The notes under the pieces: generated by a model
Seen by the model: the letters and a program-made list of their open reading frames with translations, nothing else
Told to the model about the DNA's origin: nothing
Database searches by the model: none
Program-made: the position numbers and the translations under genes
Shown here: in pieces, positions 33,701 through 41,616 of the stretch
Layout of the letters: each line of letters starts with the position of its first letter
Numbering within the stretch: position 1 is the stretch's first letter
From: Kitasatospora sp. MAA19
GTDB lineage: Bacteria; Actinomycetota; Actinomycetes; Streptomycetales; Streptomycetaceae
Assembly: GCF_029894125.1 (NCBI RefSeq)
Contig: NZ_JARXYZ010000021.1
Span: 78,655-142,654, forward strand
Length of the DNA: 64,000 bases
Direction: 5' to 3'

Positions 33701-35477
33701 GTGCCGGGCGCCGGCCGCCGGCCGCGGAGGTCACCGCGGCGGCGAACTCGGCCAGCGTCGGCGCGTCGAAGATGGTGTACGGCGACACCATGCCGAAGAC
33801 GTCGAAGACCCGGCCCACCACCCGCACGGCGGTCAGCGAATCGCCGCCCAGGTGGAAGAAGTTGTCGTCGGCTCCGACCTCGGGCACCCCGAGCACGTCC
33901 GCCCAGACCGCCGCGATCAGCTGCTCGGCGGGGGTGCGCGGCGGCCGGCCCGCCGGCCTGTCCCGGGGCGCCGCCTGCGGCTCGGGCAGCGCCCCGCGGT
34001 CCACCTTGCCGCCGGCGGTCAGCGGGAAGGCCTCCAGTGCGGTGAGCGTCGCCGGGACCATGTGCTCGGGCAGCCGCTCGGCCAGCCAGGCCCGGGCCTC
34101 GGCGTACGGCGGCGCGGCGCCGGTCACGTACGCGGCCAGCCGGCCCTCGTGCGCCACCGCGACGCAGCCGGTGATGCCGGGGTACCCGGCCAGCACCTGC
34201 TCGATCTCGCCGGGCTCGACCCGGAAGCCGCGGATCTTCAGCTGGTGGTCGCCGCGCCCGAGGAACTCCAGCGGTCCGTCCTCGGCCGTCCGGCGCACCA
34301 CGTCGCCGGTGCGGTACATCCGCGCGCCGGGGGCCTGCGGCCGGTCGGCGCGGGGGTCCGTGGTCGGGTCCGTCTTCGGCTCCGACTCCGGCTCTGTCCT
34401 CGGCTCCGGGAGCAGCGCCGCGAACGGGTCCGCGACGAACCGGCCGGCGGTGAGACCGGGACGGCCGAGGTAGCCGGAGGCCAGCAGCGGCCCGCCGACG
34501 TACAGTTCGCCGGCCGTGCCGGGCGCCACCGGCCGCAAGCACTCGTCGAGCACGTAGAGCCGCCGCCCGCCGAACGCGGTGCCGATCGGCACGCCGGCCT
34601 CCGGCTGATCGTCGGCGAGCCGGTGGGTGGTGGCGGTGACCACGGTCTCGGTCGGCCCGTACGCGTTCAGCAGCGGCACCCCGGTCCCCGCCCGCCAGGC
34701 GGCCGCGGTGGCGGGCTCCAGCTTGTCGCTGCCCGAGATCATCAGCCGCAGGGTTCGCGGCACCCGGCCGCCCAGGGCCGCCACCACGTCCTGGAAGTAG
34801 CCTGCGGCCAGGTTGGCGACGGTGACGCCCTCGGCGTCCAGCAGGTCCAGCAGCGCGGCCGGCGCGAGGATCCGCTGCTCCGGGAGGACCAGGCAGGCCC
34901 CGACGGACAGCGTGCCGAGCACCTGCTCCACGGCCACGTCCACCGTCGGACGGGCGAACTGCAGCACCACGTCCCGCTCGGTCAGGCCGAAGGTCTCGAC
35001 GACGCCGGCCAGGTGCCCGGTCAGGGCGGTGAGCGGAACGTGCACGCCCTTCGGACGGCCGGTGGTGCCGGAGGTGTAGATGACGTAGCCGGCGCCCGCG
35101 CCCGTCCCGCCGCCGAGTCGGGTGAGCTCGGTGAGCTCCTCACCGTCGAGGGCGAGGGAGGCCCCGGCGTCCTCGGCGATCCAGCGGTTGCGCTCCTCCG
35201 GGGCCGCACGGTCCAGCGGCAGGTAGGTGGCACCCGCCCGCAGGACCGCCAGCAGCGCGACCACGTGGTCCAGCCGGTCGCGGCCGGTGACGGCGACCGT
35301 CCGCCCGGGGTCGAGCCGGGCGGCGAGGGCGGCGGTCAGACCGTCCAGCTCCCGGTAGCCGATGGTCCGGCCGCCGGTCCGGACGGCCGGCCGCTCCGGG
35401 AAGCGGCGGACGGCGGCGGCGAACGGCGCGAATGCGGGCACCGTGCATTCAGTGGGGAAACCGCGTGAGGACATCAT
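30708..35477 (-). CDS. Initiating NRPS, A-T-C-A-T
   Basis: A 1589-residue NRPS that starts directly with an adenylation domain, so chain synthesis probably begins with an amino or carboxylic acid rather than a fatty acyl group. Adenylation cores: YTSGTTGRPKG near 137 and FTSGSTGRPKG near 1162; carriers LGGDS near 542 and IGGNS near 1545. The condensation motif near 725 is HHIVWDEGS, with Glu in place of the usual Gly but His and Asp retained. Pockets read DVENMSAVTK and DALQIAGGLK; neither matches a code I know. The first adenylation domain has an extra acidic Glu/Pro/Thr-rich linker (about 34330-34425) before MYRTGD. Two consecutive ATG codons (35477, 35474) can start it. It follows the precursor-supply genes after 126 bases. 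Confidence 0.9.
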   Translation of the reverse strand: MMSSRGFPTECTVPAFAPFAAAVRRFPERPAVRTGGRTIGYRELDGLTAALAARLDPGRTVAVTGRDRLDHVVALLAVLRAGATYLPLDRAAPEERNRWIAEDAGASLALDGEELTELTRLGGGTGAGAGYVIYTSGTTGRPKGVHVPLTALTGHLAGVVETFGLTERDVVLQFARPTVDVAVEQVLGTLSVGACLVLPEQRILAPAALLDLLDAEGVTVANLAAGYFQDVVAALGGRVPRTLRLMISGSDKLEPATAAAWRAGTGVPLLNAYGPTETVVTATTHRLADDQPEAGVPIGTAFGGRRLYVLDECLRPVAPGTAGELYVGGPLLASGYLGRPGLTAGRFVADPFAALLPEPRTEPESEPKTDPTTDPRADRPQAPGARMYRTGDVVRRTAEDGPLEFLGRGDHQLKIRGFRVEPGEIEQVLAGYPGITGCVAVAHEGRLAAYVTGAAPPYAEARAWLAERLPEHMVPATLTALEAFPLTAGGKVDRGALPEPQAAPRDRPAGRPPRTPAEQLIAAVWADVLGVPEVGADDNFFHLGGDSLTAVRVVGRVFDVFGMVSPYTIFDAPTLAEFAAAVTSAAGGRRPAPVRSGAAEAPLSTFQRGLWFLDQWNPDAPTYVVPWVFRFAGPVDPELLRRALAGVVERHESLRTTFELAEDGPRQVVHPAVELPFTLTETTADRVDDLVAEAALEPFDLASGPLVRARVFRAGGATTLLLLLHHIVWDEGSLPVLEAELQELYAALAEGRPAELPELAVQYGDYATWQYQDDTVDSQLDYWREKLRDAPTAPALAPDRPRPEEQAFRGAFHRFTMPDPVAEAVRALARSEDATPFMVLLAGLALTLHRRSGQRDLMLGSPVNVRGRAELDGLIGYFVNLLPLRLHLEEGASFRELVGHVREVAIGGYRHQEVPFDDIANAVLDERPEDRNPLCQVLLELHPLDTRPFTVGGHEVTRALHSNPVSRFDLSVSVDDRGTGFTGRFEYDSDLFGPATMAGLCEEWLGTLAAALDVPVHALFEAQAARAPQATALISGERTVGYGELNAAANRLARHLVGLGIGRGDTVAVLADRGPDLVTALLAALKTGAAYTLLDPDFPAERLAGAVADTGATTVITHRHATVPFAVRSQVDLDASAAELARYAAHDLGLPVDGADLACVMFTSGSTGRPKGAAVPHRALTTTYLGQDYARFGPDEVWLQCSPVSWDAFALELYGALCFGGACVLQPGQRPDPQTIAELTRRHGVTELQLSASLFNFLLEELPETFDGLKLAITAGERASVTHVAKALENHPGLVVANGYGPVESLGLTTCHEVGPADVTGSSVPIGVALNGKGILVLDERLRPVEPGATGELYASGAGLAYGYLGRPGLTAGRFVASPFGAPGERLYRTGDRGYVNAEGLLEVTGRIDDQVKIRGFRVEPGEIEDALTRHPAVQEAAVTVHEPAPGDHRLAAYVTVGADAPDPDVLLDHLAGLLPEHMVPATIDVLDALPLNHNGKVDRKALPAPAGRRAAVSEPLTGAERLVADAMCEVLELAEVGREDNFFRIGGNSLAAVRVAMRLSRETGTRVPPQLVFRARTVSAIAERLAAR

Positions 35478-35603
35478 CCAACCCCAGATCGTGAGAGAAA
35501 TCGGCGACGAAAGCGACGATAGGCAGAATTCGACAGTCCTATCGGCAGAATGAGCGGAAGGAAATCGGCAGTTTCCTGCTGCGGCCTTCCGGGCAGGCCA
35601 CGA
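35478..35603 (-). promoter_or_regulatory. Intergenic region before the first NRPS, with inverted repeat
   Basis: These 126 bases are unusually AT-rich for the window and separate the precursor genes from the NRPS genes. An inverted repeat with arms CGATAGG (35517-35523) and CCTATCG (35538-35544) overlaps repeated ATCGGCAG words that also occur upstream of the glutamate mutase gene (about 39890-39905). An internal promoter or operator is plausible; no firm -10/-35 call. Confidence 0.3.
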
Positions 35604-36875
35604 CTACCGGCCCGCGGTGATTCCGAACCCCTCGGGGGACCAGACGTCCTCCCGATCCAGGGCCTGGGGAGCGTATTTCCCGAGCGCACTGATCAGCAGC
35701 CGGAGTTCCAGCTCCAGGCATTCCGTGAAACGGCGGAGCCCGGATTCCCGGTCCTCCGCGACGGCGAGCAGCGCCGCCCGCCCGAGGCCCACCGCACGGG
35801 CCCCCAGCGCCAGGCTCTTGACCGCCCGGGCGCCTTCCCAGATCCGCCCGGAGACCAGCAGGGACGGCGGTGGCGCGGCCGCCAGTCGGCGCAGGCACTC
35901 CGCGAGCGGCAGGCCGACGTGCGGCAGGAACACTCCGGGCGCCCAGCCGGTGCCGCCCTCCGCGCCGTCCACCACGACGGCGTCCGCTCCGGCCTCGTGC
36001 GCCACCCGGGCGGCCTCGGCCACGTCCCGGCCGGGGTAGAGCTTCACCCAGATCCGCACCCGCGGGTAGTTGTTGCGCATCAGCCGGATCTGCTGGCGCA
36101 GGATCTCCGCGGTGAAGGTGCCCGGGGTCGCGGCGCGCAGCACCCGCCCGTCACCGAACAACGGGTCCAGCCCGAAGCGGTCGCCGAGCGCTGCGGCGGC
36201 CTCGGCCTCCAGCACGGTCATCCCGCCCAGGCCCGGCTTGGCCCCCTGGCCGACCTTCAACTCGAAGGCCAGGCGCCCGGATTCGAGCAGTGGCAGGGCG
36301 GCCGGATCGCTGTGGACGAGGTTCCAGACCTCGGCATCGGCGTCCTCGGTGCTCTGCTGCACGGCCACGCCGCCGAGCCCGTCCGGGAGTTCCTCGGCGT
36401 AGGCGCGCAGCCGGCCCAGCAGCGTGCGGTCGGTCGCTTCGCCGAGCCGGCCGTAGCCGTTGACCGGCACCACGTTCTCGCCGATCACCATCGGGATCCC
36501 GAGCGCACCGGCCTGCCGGCTCAGGGCCAGCCCGAGGTCGCCGCCGGCGGCCCGGGTGGATCCGGTCGCGGAGACGTACACCGGCAGCGCGGAGGCGAAC
36601 CCGCCGATGGCGGTGGCGAGTTCGACGTCCTGGTAGGTGGGCTCACGGCCGAGGTCGATCAGCTTGGCGAGGCGCTGCGGCAGGAACAGCGGCGGGACGA
36701 TCCGCAGCGCGTCCAGTGCGTCCGGCGCCGTCGCCCGGTCCGCCGCCTCCGGTCGACCGGCGCCGAACAGCACGTGTCCGTACTCCTCGGCGGGCGGGAA
36801 CGCGGCGGCCGCCCCGGCGCGGGCCCGCTGCCGGACCTCCTCCTCCGGGAATCCCGGTGCGCTGAGGTCACTCAT
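35604..36875 (-). CDS. GltB-like FMN-binding protein (glutamate synthase central domain homologue)
   Basis: A 423-residue protein matching only the FMN/2-iminoglutarate TIM-barrel domain of glutamate synthase. Typical segments are the KVGQGAKPGLGG motif (about residue 205), KLYPGRDV, VVVDGAEGGTGWAP and the phosphate-binding LVSGRIWEGARAVKSLALGA. The N-terminal glutamine amidotransferase domain is absent, and only two Cys are present, so the 3Fe-4S ligand motif is missing too. Stand-alone domains of this type (for example N-methylglutamate synthase subunit MgsC/GlxD) transfer amines to or from 2-oxo acids. ATG 36875 overlaps the ligase stop (ATGA). The role here is unknown; amine delivery or redox chemistry on a methylaspartate-derived precursor is a guess. 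Confidence 0.75.
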   Translation of the reverse strand: MSDLSAPGFPEEEVRQRARAGAAAAFPPAEEYGHVLFGAGRPEAADRATAPDALDALRIVPPLFLPQRLAKLIDLGREPTYQDVELATAIGGFASALPVYVSATGSTRAAGGDLGLALSRQAGALGIPMVIGENVVPVNGYGRLGEATDRTLLGRLRAYAEELPDGLGGVAVQQSTEDADAEVWNLVHSDPAALPLLESGRLAFELKVGQGAKPGLGGMTVLEAEAAAALGDRFGLDPLFGDGRVLRAATPGTFTAEILRQQIRLMRNNYPRVRIWVKLYPGRDVAEAARVAHEAGADAVVVDGAEGGTGWAPGVFLPHVGLPLAECLRRLAAAPPPSLLVSGRIWEGARAVKSLALGARAVGLGRAALLAVAEDRESGLRRFTECLELELRLLISALGKYAPQALDREDVWSPEGFGITAGR

Positions 36876-37864
36876 GGGGACACCACCCCGGCGAGCTTGG
36901 GGAAGGCGCTGGCCTGCCAGACGGCGTCCAGCCCGGCGACGTACCGGGTGAACCGCTCGACCCCGATGCCGAAGCCCGCGCTGGCCGGCACGCCCTCGCG
37001 CACCAGGTCCAGGTACCAGCGGTACTTCTGCGGGTTCTCGCCGGTCTCCCGCATCCGGGTGATGATCTCCGCGTAGTCGTTGGTGCGCTGGCTGCCGCTG
37101 CACAACTCGCCGTAGCCCTCGGGCGCGAGCAGGTCGAAGTTCCGCAGCAGGCCCGGGTCGTCCGGGTGCTCGCGGTCGTAGAAGCCGCGCGAGCCCTTCG
37201 GGTAGTCGGTGACGAAGAACGGCCGGTCGCGCCTGGCCGACAGCAACGCCTCGCCCTCCCAGTCGAGTTCGGCCTCGGCGCTCTGCGGGTGCCCGATGCC
37301 CCGCAGTTCGGCGACCGCCTCCGCGTGCCGGATGCGGCCGAAGGATCCCTTCAGGAGTTCGGCGAACGCCTGTGGGTCCCGGCCGAGTTCGGCGAACTCC
37401 TTGGGCAGCTCGCGTACCGCGCTGTGGACCATGTGCACCACCAGGTCCTCGGCCAGCTGGACGACGTCGTCCCGGCTCGCGCCGGCGACCTCCACGTCCA
37501 GCTGATGGAACTCGGCCAGGTGCCGGCTCGTCCCGGCGGTCTCCAACGGCTCCAGGCGGACGTTCGGGGCGATGCAGAAGATCTTGTCGAAGGCGAGCAG
37601 CGAGGCCTGCTTGTACAGGATCGCGCTGGTCATCAGTTTGTAGCGGTGGCCGTAGAAGTCGATGTCCACCTGCTTGGAGCCGCGCGCGCCGGGGTCGGTG
37701 ACCGGTCCGATGATCGGCGGCAGCAGCTCGGTGAAGCCCAGGCCGCGCAGGAACTCACGGGCTGCGGTGAGCAGGTGCTGCTGGAGCCGGAGCGCGCTGC
37801 GGGTGGCCGGCGCGGTCAGGTGCCGGCCGGGATCGGTCGGGGGAAGGGGCGTGGGGTCTGGCAT
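36872..37864 (-). CDS. Asparaginyl-tRNA-synthetase-like ligase lacking tRNA-binding domain (AS-AR type)
   Basis: A 330-residue class II aminoacyl-tRNA synthetase catalytic core of the Asp/Asn type. Motif 2 (NVRLEP with Arg103/Glu105, then RHLAEFHQLDVE at 114-125) and motif 3 (GIGVER near 300) are intact, so ATP-dependent acyl-adenylate formation is expected. The anticodon-binding domain is absent. This is the build of archaeal AS-AR, which amidates aspartate to asparagine with ammonia. Standing between glutamate mutase and the GltB-like gene, it may convert 3-methylaspartate to 3-methylasparagine or activate it for another nucleophile (inference). ATG 37864 has AAGAGGA upstream; a 135-base gap with short repeats separates it from the mutase gene. 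Confidence 0.8.
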   Translation of the reverse strand: MPDPTPLPPTDPGRHLTAPATRSALRLQQHLLTAAREFLRGLGFTELLPPIIGPVTDPGARGSKQVDIDFYGHRYKLMTSAILYKQASLLAFDKIFCIAPNVRLEPLETAGTSRHLAEFHQLDVEVAGASRDDVVQLAEDLVVHMVHSAVRELPKEFAELGRDPQAFAELLKGSFGRIRHAEAVAELRGIGHPQSAEAELDWEGEALLSARRDRPFFVTDYPKGSRGFYDREHPDDPGLLRNFDLLAPEGYGELCSGSQRTNDYAEIITRMRETGENPQKYRWYLDLVREGVPASAGFGIGVERFTRYVAGLDAVWQASAFPKLAGVVSP

Positions 37865-37999
37865 GGCGGGTCCTCTTCTCTCGCGGGGCGTCTGTTCTCG
37901 TGGAGCGTCCGTGGTTCTCGGTCGTGGATCTCGGTCGTGGAGCGCTGGTCGGGTGCGTCATCGGGCGGTGCGTCATCAGGCGGCGCGCCACCGGGCGGA

Positions 38000-39289
38000 T
38001 CACCGCACGGCGGGAAGGCCTCGGGCTGCGGGCGCGGCCGACCGCACGTCCCGGCCGTCGTAGCGCCGCTGGACGTGGGAGAGGGCGGCCAGCAGCCCGG
38101 CCGAACCGAGGATCGGCGGGCGGCCGCCCTCGACGAGCCCGGCGATCGGCATCGAGCCGACGGCGGACCACCGCAGCCGCCCGTCCGGGCCCAGCGAGCT
38201 GCGCGTCCGCCCCGCGTTGTCGGGGTGCAGGCAGTACGGCACGTCCAGGTAGCCGGCCGCGAACGCCCGCACCAGGGCCCGCCCGAGGTCGGCGTCCAGG
38301 TCCAGCACCGCGCCGATCAGCGCCCTGGCCTCGGCCTCGATCCCGGTGTCCGGCGGCGCGGCGGGCCGCGGGCGGGCACGCTCCGCCGCGGCGGCCGCGG
38401 CGGCGGTCTCCAGCGCCCGGACGTTCTCGGCGACGGTCGGGATGCGGTGCGCCTCGGCCGTGGTCTTGACGATCAGCCTGGCCGCGCCGCCGCGCACGGC
38501 CAGCCGCGCCGCGTCCTCCAGCAGCAGCCGCGCGCCGCCGGGCGAACGCGGGTACACGCCCATGTACGCGTACACCACGAGGTGCCGGTCGACGTCCGCG
38601 AGCAGCTCGCCCGCGATCCGGCCGAGCGCGGCCAACGCCTCCTCGTCCTGGCGGGCGTTGGCCTGCTGGGCGTAGCTGAGCGAGATGCTGCGCAGCCCGT
38701 GCTGGCGGAAGAACAGCGCCTCCAGCACGCTGATGGCGATCAGCAGCGAGGGCGGGCAGAGCTGGCCCATCATGCAGCCGCCGAAGGTCTCCAGGTGCGG
38801 CTCGGCTCCGAACTCCCTGATGGAGGCGAGAAGTTCGCAGCTGCGCTGCCAGCAGTCCACCGCTTCGTGGAGCGGGGTGCGGCCGTACGGCAGGCAGTAG
38901 GAGACCGGTCCGCCCTCGGTGGCGTCCAGGCCTGCCGCCAGCAGCGCCTCGAAGATCCGCTCCGGCGCGGCCGACCCGTGCCGGACCTGCACCGGGAAGC
39001 CCGCGTCCGCCACCCCGCGCAGCACCGCCCGGGTGACCTCGACCGGGTGGGTGGCGATCGGGTAGCCGTTGAGACCCGCCCCGACGGCCAGTGCGTCCCG
39101 CGCGGCCCTGAGGTCGCCGGTGCGGGTGTAGCTGTCCAGGGTGATGGTGCCGACGGTCACCGCGGCCGCCCCCCGGGTGGCGAGCAGGCCCTCCCGCATC
39201 CGGTCCGCCCCCGCCATCCCCATCCGGGGCTGGACCACCAGTGCGCCGGCCGCCGCGGCCTGCGCCACGAACGCGCCGAAACCCGTCAC
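38000..39289 (-). CDS. glmE: Glutamate mutase large (E) subunit
   Basis: A 429-residue protein, the catalytic subunit of adenosylcobalamin-dependent glutamate mutase, which rearranges L-glutamate to (2S,3S)-3-methylaspartate. The signature FGGCMMGQLCPPSLL is near residue 168, with substrate-binding Arg-rich segments (RHGSAAPER, SYAQQANARQDEE) as in GlmE homologues from actinomycete clusters. The GTG at 39289 overlaps the small-subunit stop (GTGA). Mutase pairs of this kind feed 3-methylaspartate into friulimicin and beta-amino acids into vicenistatin-type polyketides. Confidence 0.9.
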   Translation of the reverse strand: MTGFGAFVAQAAAAGALVVQPRMGMAGADRMREGLLATRGAAAVTVGTITLDSYTRTGDLRAARDALAVGAGLNGYPIATHPVEVTRAVLRGVADAGFPVQVRHGSAAPERIFEALLAAGLDATEGGPVSYCLPYGRTPLHEAVDCWQRSCELLASIREFGAEPHLETFGGCMMGQLCPPSLLIAISVLEALFFRQHGLRSISLSYAQQANARQDEEALAALGRIAGELLADVDRHLVVYAYMGVYPRSPGGARLLLEDAARLAVRGGAARLIVKTTAEAHRIPTVAENVRALETAAAAAAAERARPRPAAPPDTGIEAEARALIGAVLDLDADLGRALVRAFAAGYLDVPYCLHPDNAGRTRSSLGPDGRLRWSAVGSMPIAGLVEGGRPPILGSAGLLAALSHVQRRYDGRDVRSAAPAARGLPAVR

Positions 39290-39729
39290 AGCAGGACCCG
39301 GGGACGCAGCCCGGCGACGAACTCACGGAACCCGGCCACCGAGGCGCCGTCCTCGAAGACGGCGTCGAACCCGGCCGCCAGCAGCGTCCGCTCGCGGTCG
39401 GGGTCGTCGGCTCCGGCGATGCCGAGCTTGCCGCCGATGACGGTCGGCGTGCGCCGCAGTTCCGGGCAGGCACGCAGGACCGGGATCACCCGCAGGCCCT
39501 CCTGGTGGCCGTGCCCGTTGACACTGCTGATCACGATCAGGTCCGGCGCGATCCGGCGGCATTCGGAGAGCAGCAGCGCGTCCGGGACGCATGCGCCCAG
39601 ATTCGTCACCCGGTGCCCCAGTTCCTCCAGCAGGAACTGCAGGAACACCAGGTTCCAGGTGTGCGAATCCGAGGCCATCGTCGTCACGACGATGTCCAGC
39701 CCGCGATGTTCGGCCTGTCTGTGATCCAC
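39286..39729 (-). CDS. glmS: Glutamate mutase small (S) subunit, cobalamin-binding
   Basis: A 147-residue cobalamin-binding protein with Asp21-x-His23 in MASDSHTWN, the His that replaces dimethylbenzimidazole as lower cobalt ligand, followed by VTNLGACVPDALL and VIGGKLGI, which form the nucleotide-tail groove. The usual DxHxxG ends in Asn rather than Gly. It pairs with the overlapping glmE gene. The GTG at 39729 has GAGGG 9 bases upstream. It is the first gene of the long cluster I transcript after the regulator. Confidence 0.9.
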   Translation of the reverse strand: MDHRQAEHRGLDIVVTTMASDSHTWNLVFLQFLLEELGHRVTNLGACVPDALLLSECRRIAPDLIVISSVNGHGHQEGLRVIPVLRACPELRRTPTVIGGKLGIAGADDPDRERTLLAAGFDAVFEDGASVAGFREFVAGLRPRVLL

Positions 39730-39945
39730 AACTCAACCCTCATCGGTAGAGATCGTCGATGGAATTCCGCCGACGCCCCGGCCGGCGGCCTGGGAATTCC
39801 GGCGCGTGTTCCGCGAAGGCCCGGCCCCGCGGAGAACGTTAGGAACGATCGGGTCCGGCAAGCGGCAGCTCATGCGGCAAGAAGCGGCAGAATCGGCAGG
39901 ATCGGCGCCCGGCCGGCGAACTGCCGCCCGGCCCGCGCACGATGG
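39730..39945 (-). promoter_or_regulatory. Probable promoter/operator region of the cluster I operon
   Basis: This 216-base gap precedes the first biosynthetic gene. It carries two copies of the palindrome GGAATTCC (39761-39768 and 39793-39800), each followed by G/C-rich CGnCG, spaced 32 bases apart (about three helical turns), and a cluster of CGGCA(G/A) words at about 39855-39905. Paired sites of this spacing fit a dimeric regulator. No precise -10/-35 pair is assigned. Confidence 0.4.
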
Positions 39946-41238
39946 TCAGCCCGCGACGGCCAGCAGCGGGACGTCCCCACCCGGCGCGAGCCGGAGTCCC
40001 CGCTCCTCCCGGACGAGGCGCCGGCACAGGTTGAGCACCGTGAAGCGCACGCCGTCGCGGGCGGGCACGCTGCGGATCAGCCCGCGCGACAGCAGTTCGT
40101 GCACCGTCGCCAGGCAGGTCTGCAGCGCCCAGCCGCTGCGGACCGCCGCGTCCTCCCCCGACCAGTCCCCGGGCTCGTCGACGAGCACGTCGAGCAAAGC
40201 ACGCTGATGCTCCGTCAGTCGCCGGATCGCCGGCTCCACCTCGTCCCGCACGTCACCGCGTGCGCCGAACACCACCGGCGGTGCCGCCAGCGTGAACGGG
40301 ACGGCCGTCAGCCGGGCCACCAGCTGGGCGGTGGACTGCACCAGCGCCCACCCCGCCGCGCGCTCCAACGCGCCCGGCAGGCCGTCCAGATGGCGGCAGA
40401 GCTCCGCGACGGCGGGAGCCTCGGAGCGCTCCAGGGTGTAGCCGGGGCGCAGCCTGCACAGGTGTGAGAGCAGCAGCCGGACGGCGCCGACCTGCGCCAA
40501 CGCCTCCGGTTCGGCGTCGAGTTCGGGGGCCGGGACGGGCAGCGGCGCGAGCGGGATGACCTGGCCCCCGGGCAGCGGCCGGGCCTCCCGGGCGGTGATC
40601 AGCACCCGCAGCCCGGGGCAGTGGCGGAACAGCCCGTCCAGCTGCCCGGCGTCCACCCCGCCGTCGGCGCCGTCCAGCACCAGCAGGGCGGTCCGGTCGC
40701 CGATCTCCCGGACGATGTCGTCCGGCAGGCCGCGCCAGGGGTGCGGACCGCCGCCGCAGTCCACCCACTGCACCGACCAACGGGCGCTCAGGTGCAGTCG
40801 GCGGGCCACCTCCAGGGCGAGCCGGGTCTTGCCCACCCCGCCGAGCCCCACCAGCGAGACCAGCCGGTCCCCGTGCACGGCGAAGGCGTCGGCCAGCACC
40901 TCGGCCTCCATCTCCCGGCCGACGATCGCCCCACGCGCCACCGGCGGGGCGGCCGGCTCGGCCACCGGCTCGTCCGCGAGCGGGTGCCGGCGGGCGGCCT
41001 CCTCGAAGTCCGTCCGGCTGCGACCCTCCAGCCGCAGCGCGTCCGCCAGCAGCCGGACGGTCTCGTTGCGGGGCCGGCGCACCCGGCCGCTCTCCATGTC
41101 CCGGATCGCCCGCACGCTCAGGGTCGCGTGATCGGCCAGGCACTGCTGGGTCAGCCCGATCCGCTCACGCCGTAGCCGCAGCAGCTCGCCGAAGCCCGCC
41201 GCCGTCCTCACCGCCTGCATCGACTGCCCGCCGTCCAT
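39946..41238 (-). CDS. XRE-family regulator with NB-ARC-type ATPase domain
   Basis: A 430-residue regulator. Residues about 15-75 form a Cro/C1-type helix-turn-helix (LRRERIGLTQQCLADHA, SVRAIRDMESGR). An ATPase domain of the AfsR/MalT-like STAND group follows with Walker A GLGGVGKTRLAL near residue 132 and LLVLDGADGG as Walker B; the C-terminal part is helical and short, without TPR repeats. It lies directly upstream of and in the same direction as the glutamate mutase genes, so it is a likely cluster I regulator. ATG 41238 has AGG close by; ATG 41220 is an alternative start. Confidence 0.8.
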   Translation of the reverse strand: MDGGQSMQAVRTAAGFGELLRLRRERIGLTQQCLADHATLSVRAIRDMESGRVRRPRNETVRLLADALRLEGRSRTDFEEAARRHPLADEPVAEPAAPPVARGAIVGREMEAEVLADAFAVHGDRLVSLVGLGGVGKTRLALEVARRLHLSARWSVQWVDCGGGPHPWRGLPDDIVREIGDRTALLVLDGADGGVDAGQLDGLFRHCPGLRVLITAREARPLPGGQVIPLAPLPVPAPELDAEPEALAQVGAVRLLLSHLCRLRPGYTLERSEAPAVAELCRHLDGLPGALERAAGWALVQSTAQLVARLTAVPFTLAAPPVVFGARGDVRDEVEPAIRRLTEHQRALLDVLVDEPGDWSGEDAAVRSGWALQTCLATVHELLSRGLIRSVPARDGVRFTVLNLCRRLVREERGLRLAPGGDVPLLAVAG

Positions 41239-41616
41239 ACCTCGTCTGCCCTTCGTGGTCCGGACTCCAACTGGGGTCGGGCCCGGCGGCGGCATCAGCA
41301 TCGGGCACCCGCGCGGCCCGTGGTCCGGCCGTACGAGCCCCGGTGGTCAGGCTGTGGCCTCCGAACCGGTTCCCTCCGGTTCCCGATGCTCCAGGCTCGC
41401 CGTATATGCCCGATCAACGGACGATCACCGGCCCCACCCACGACCTTCACTCCGGCCTCACAGGCCGTCCGGCCCCGGTCGGAGCCTGGTTCCGACCTCG
41501 CCCGCCGAGTTCTGAAACAGGATCGGGATAGTTCCCGCACCAGCCGGTGAACGACCCGCACTTACGTTGTTCACACACCGGTGAACCGCACCGGCCGACG
41601 ACAGCAGGAGAGCCTC
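41239..41616. promoter_or_regulatory. Divergent intergenic region
   Basis: About 380 bases between the XRE regulator and a divergent lipoprotein gene; no convincing gene. Near its right end is an inverted repeat GTTCAC-N6-GTGAAC, and the word CCGGTGAAC occurs twice about 35 bases apart, just upstream of the lipoprotein start. These may be operator sites. Confidence 0.35.
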
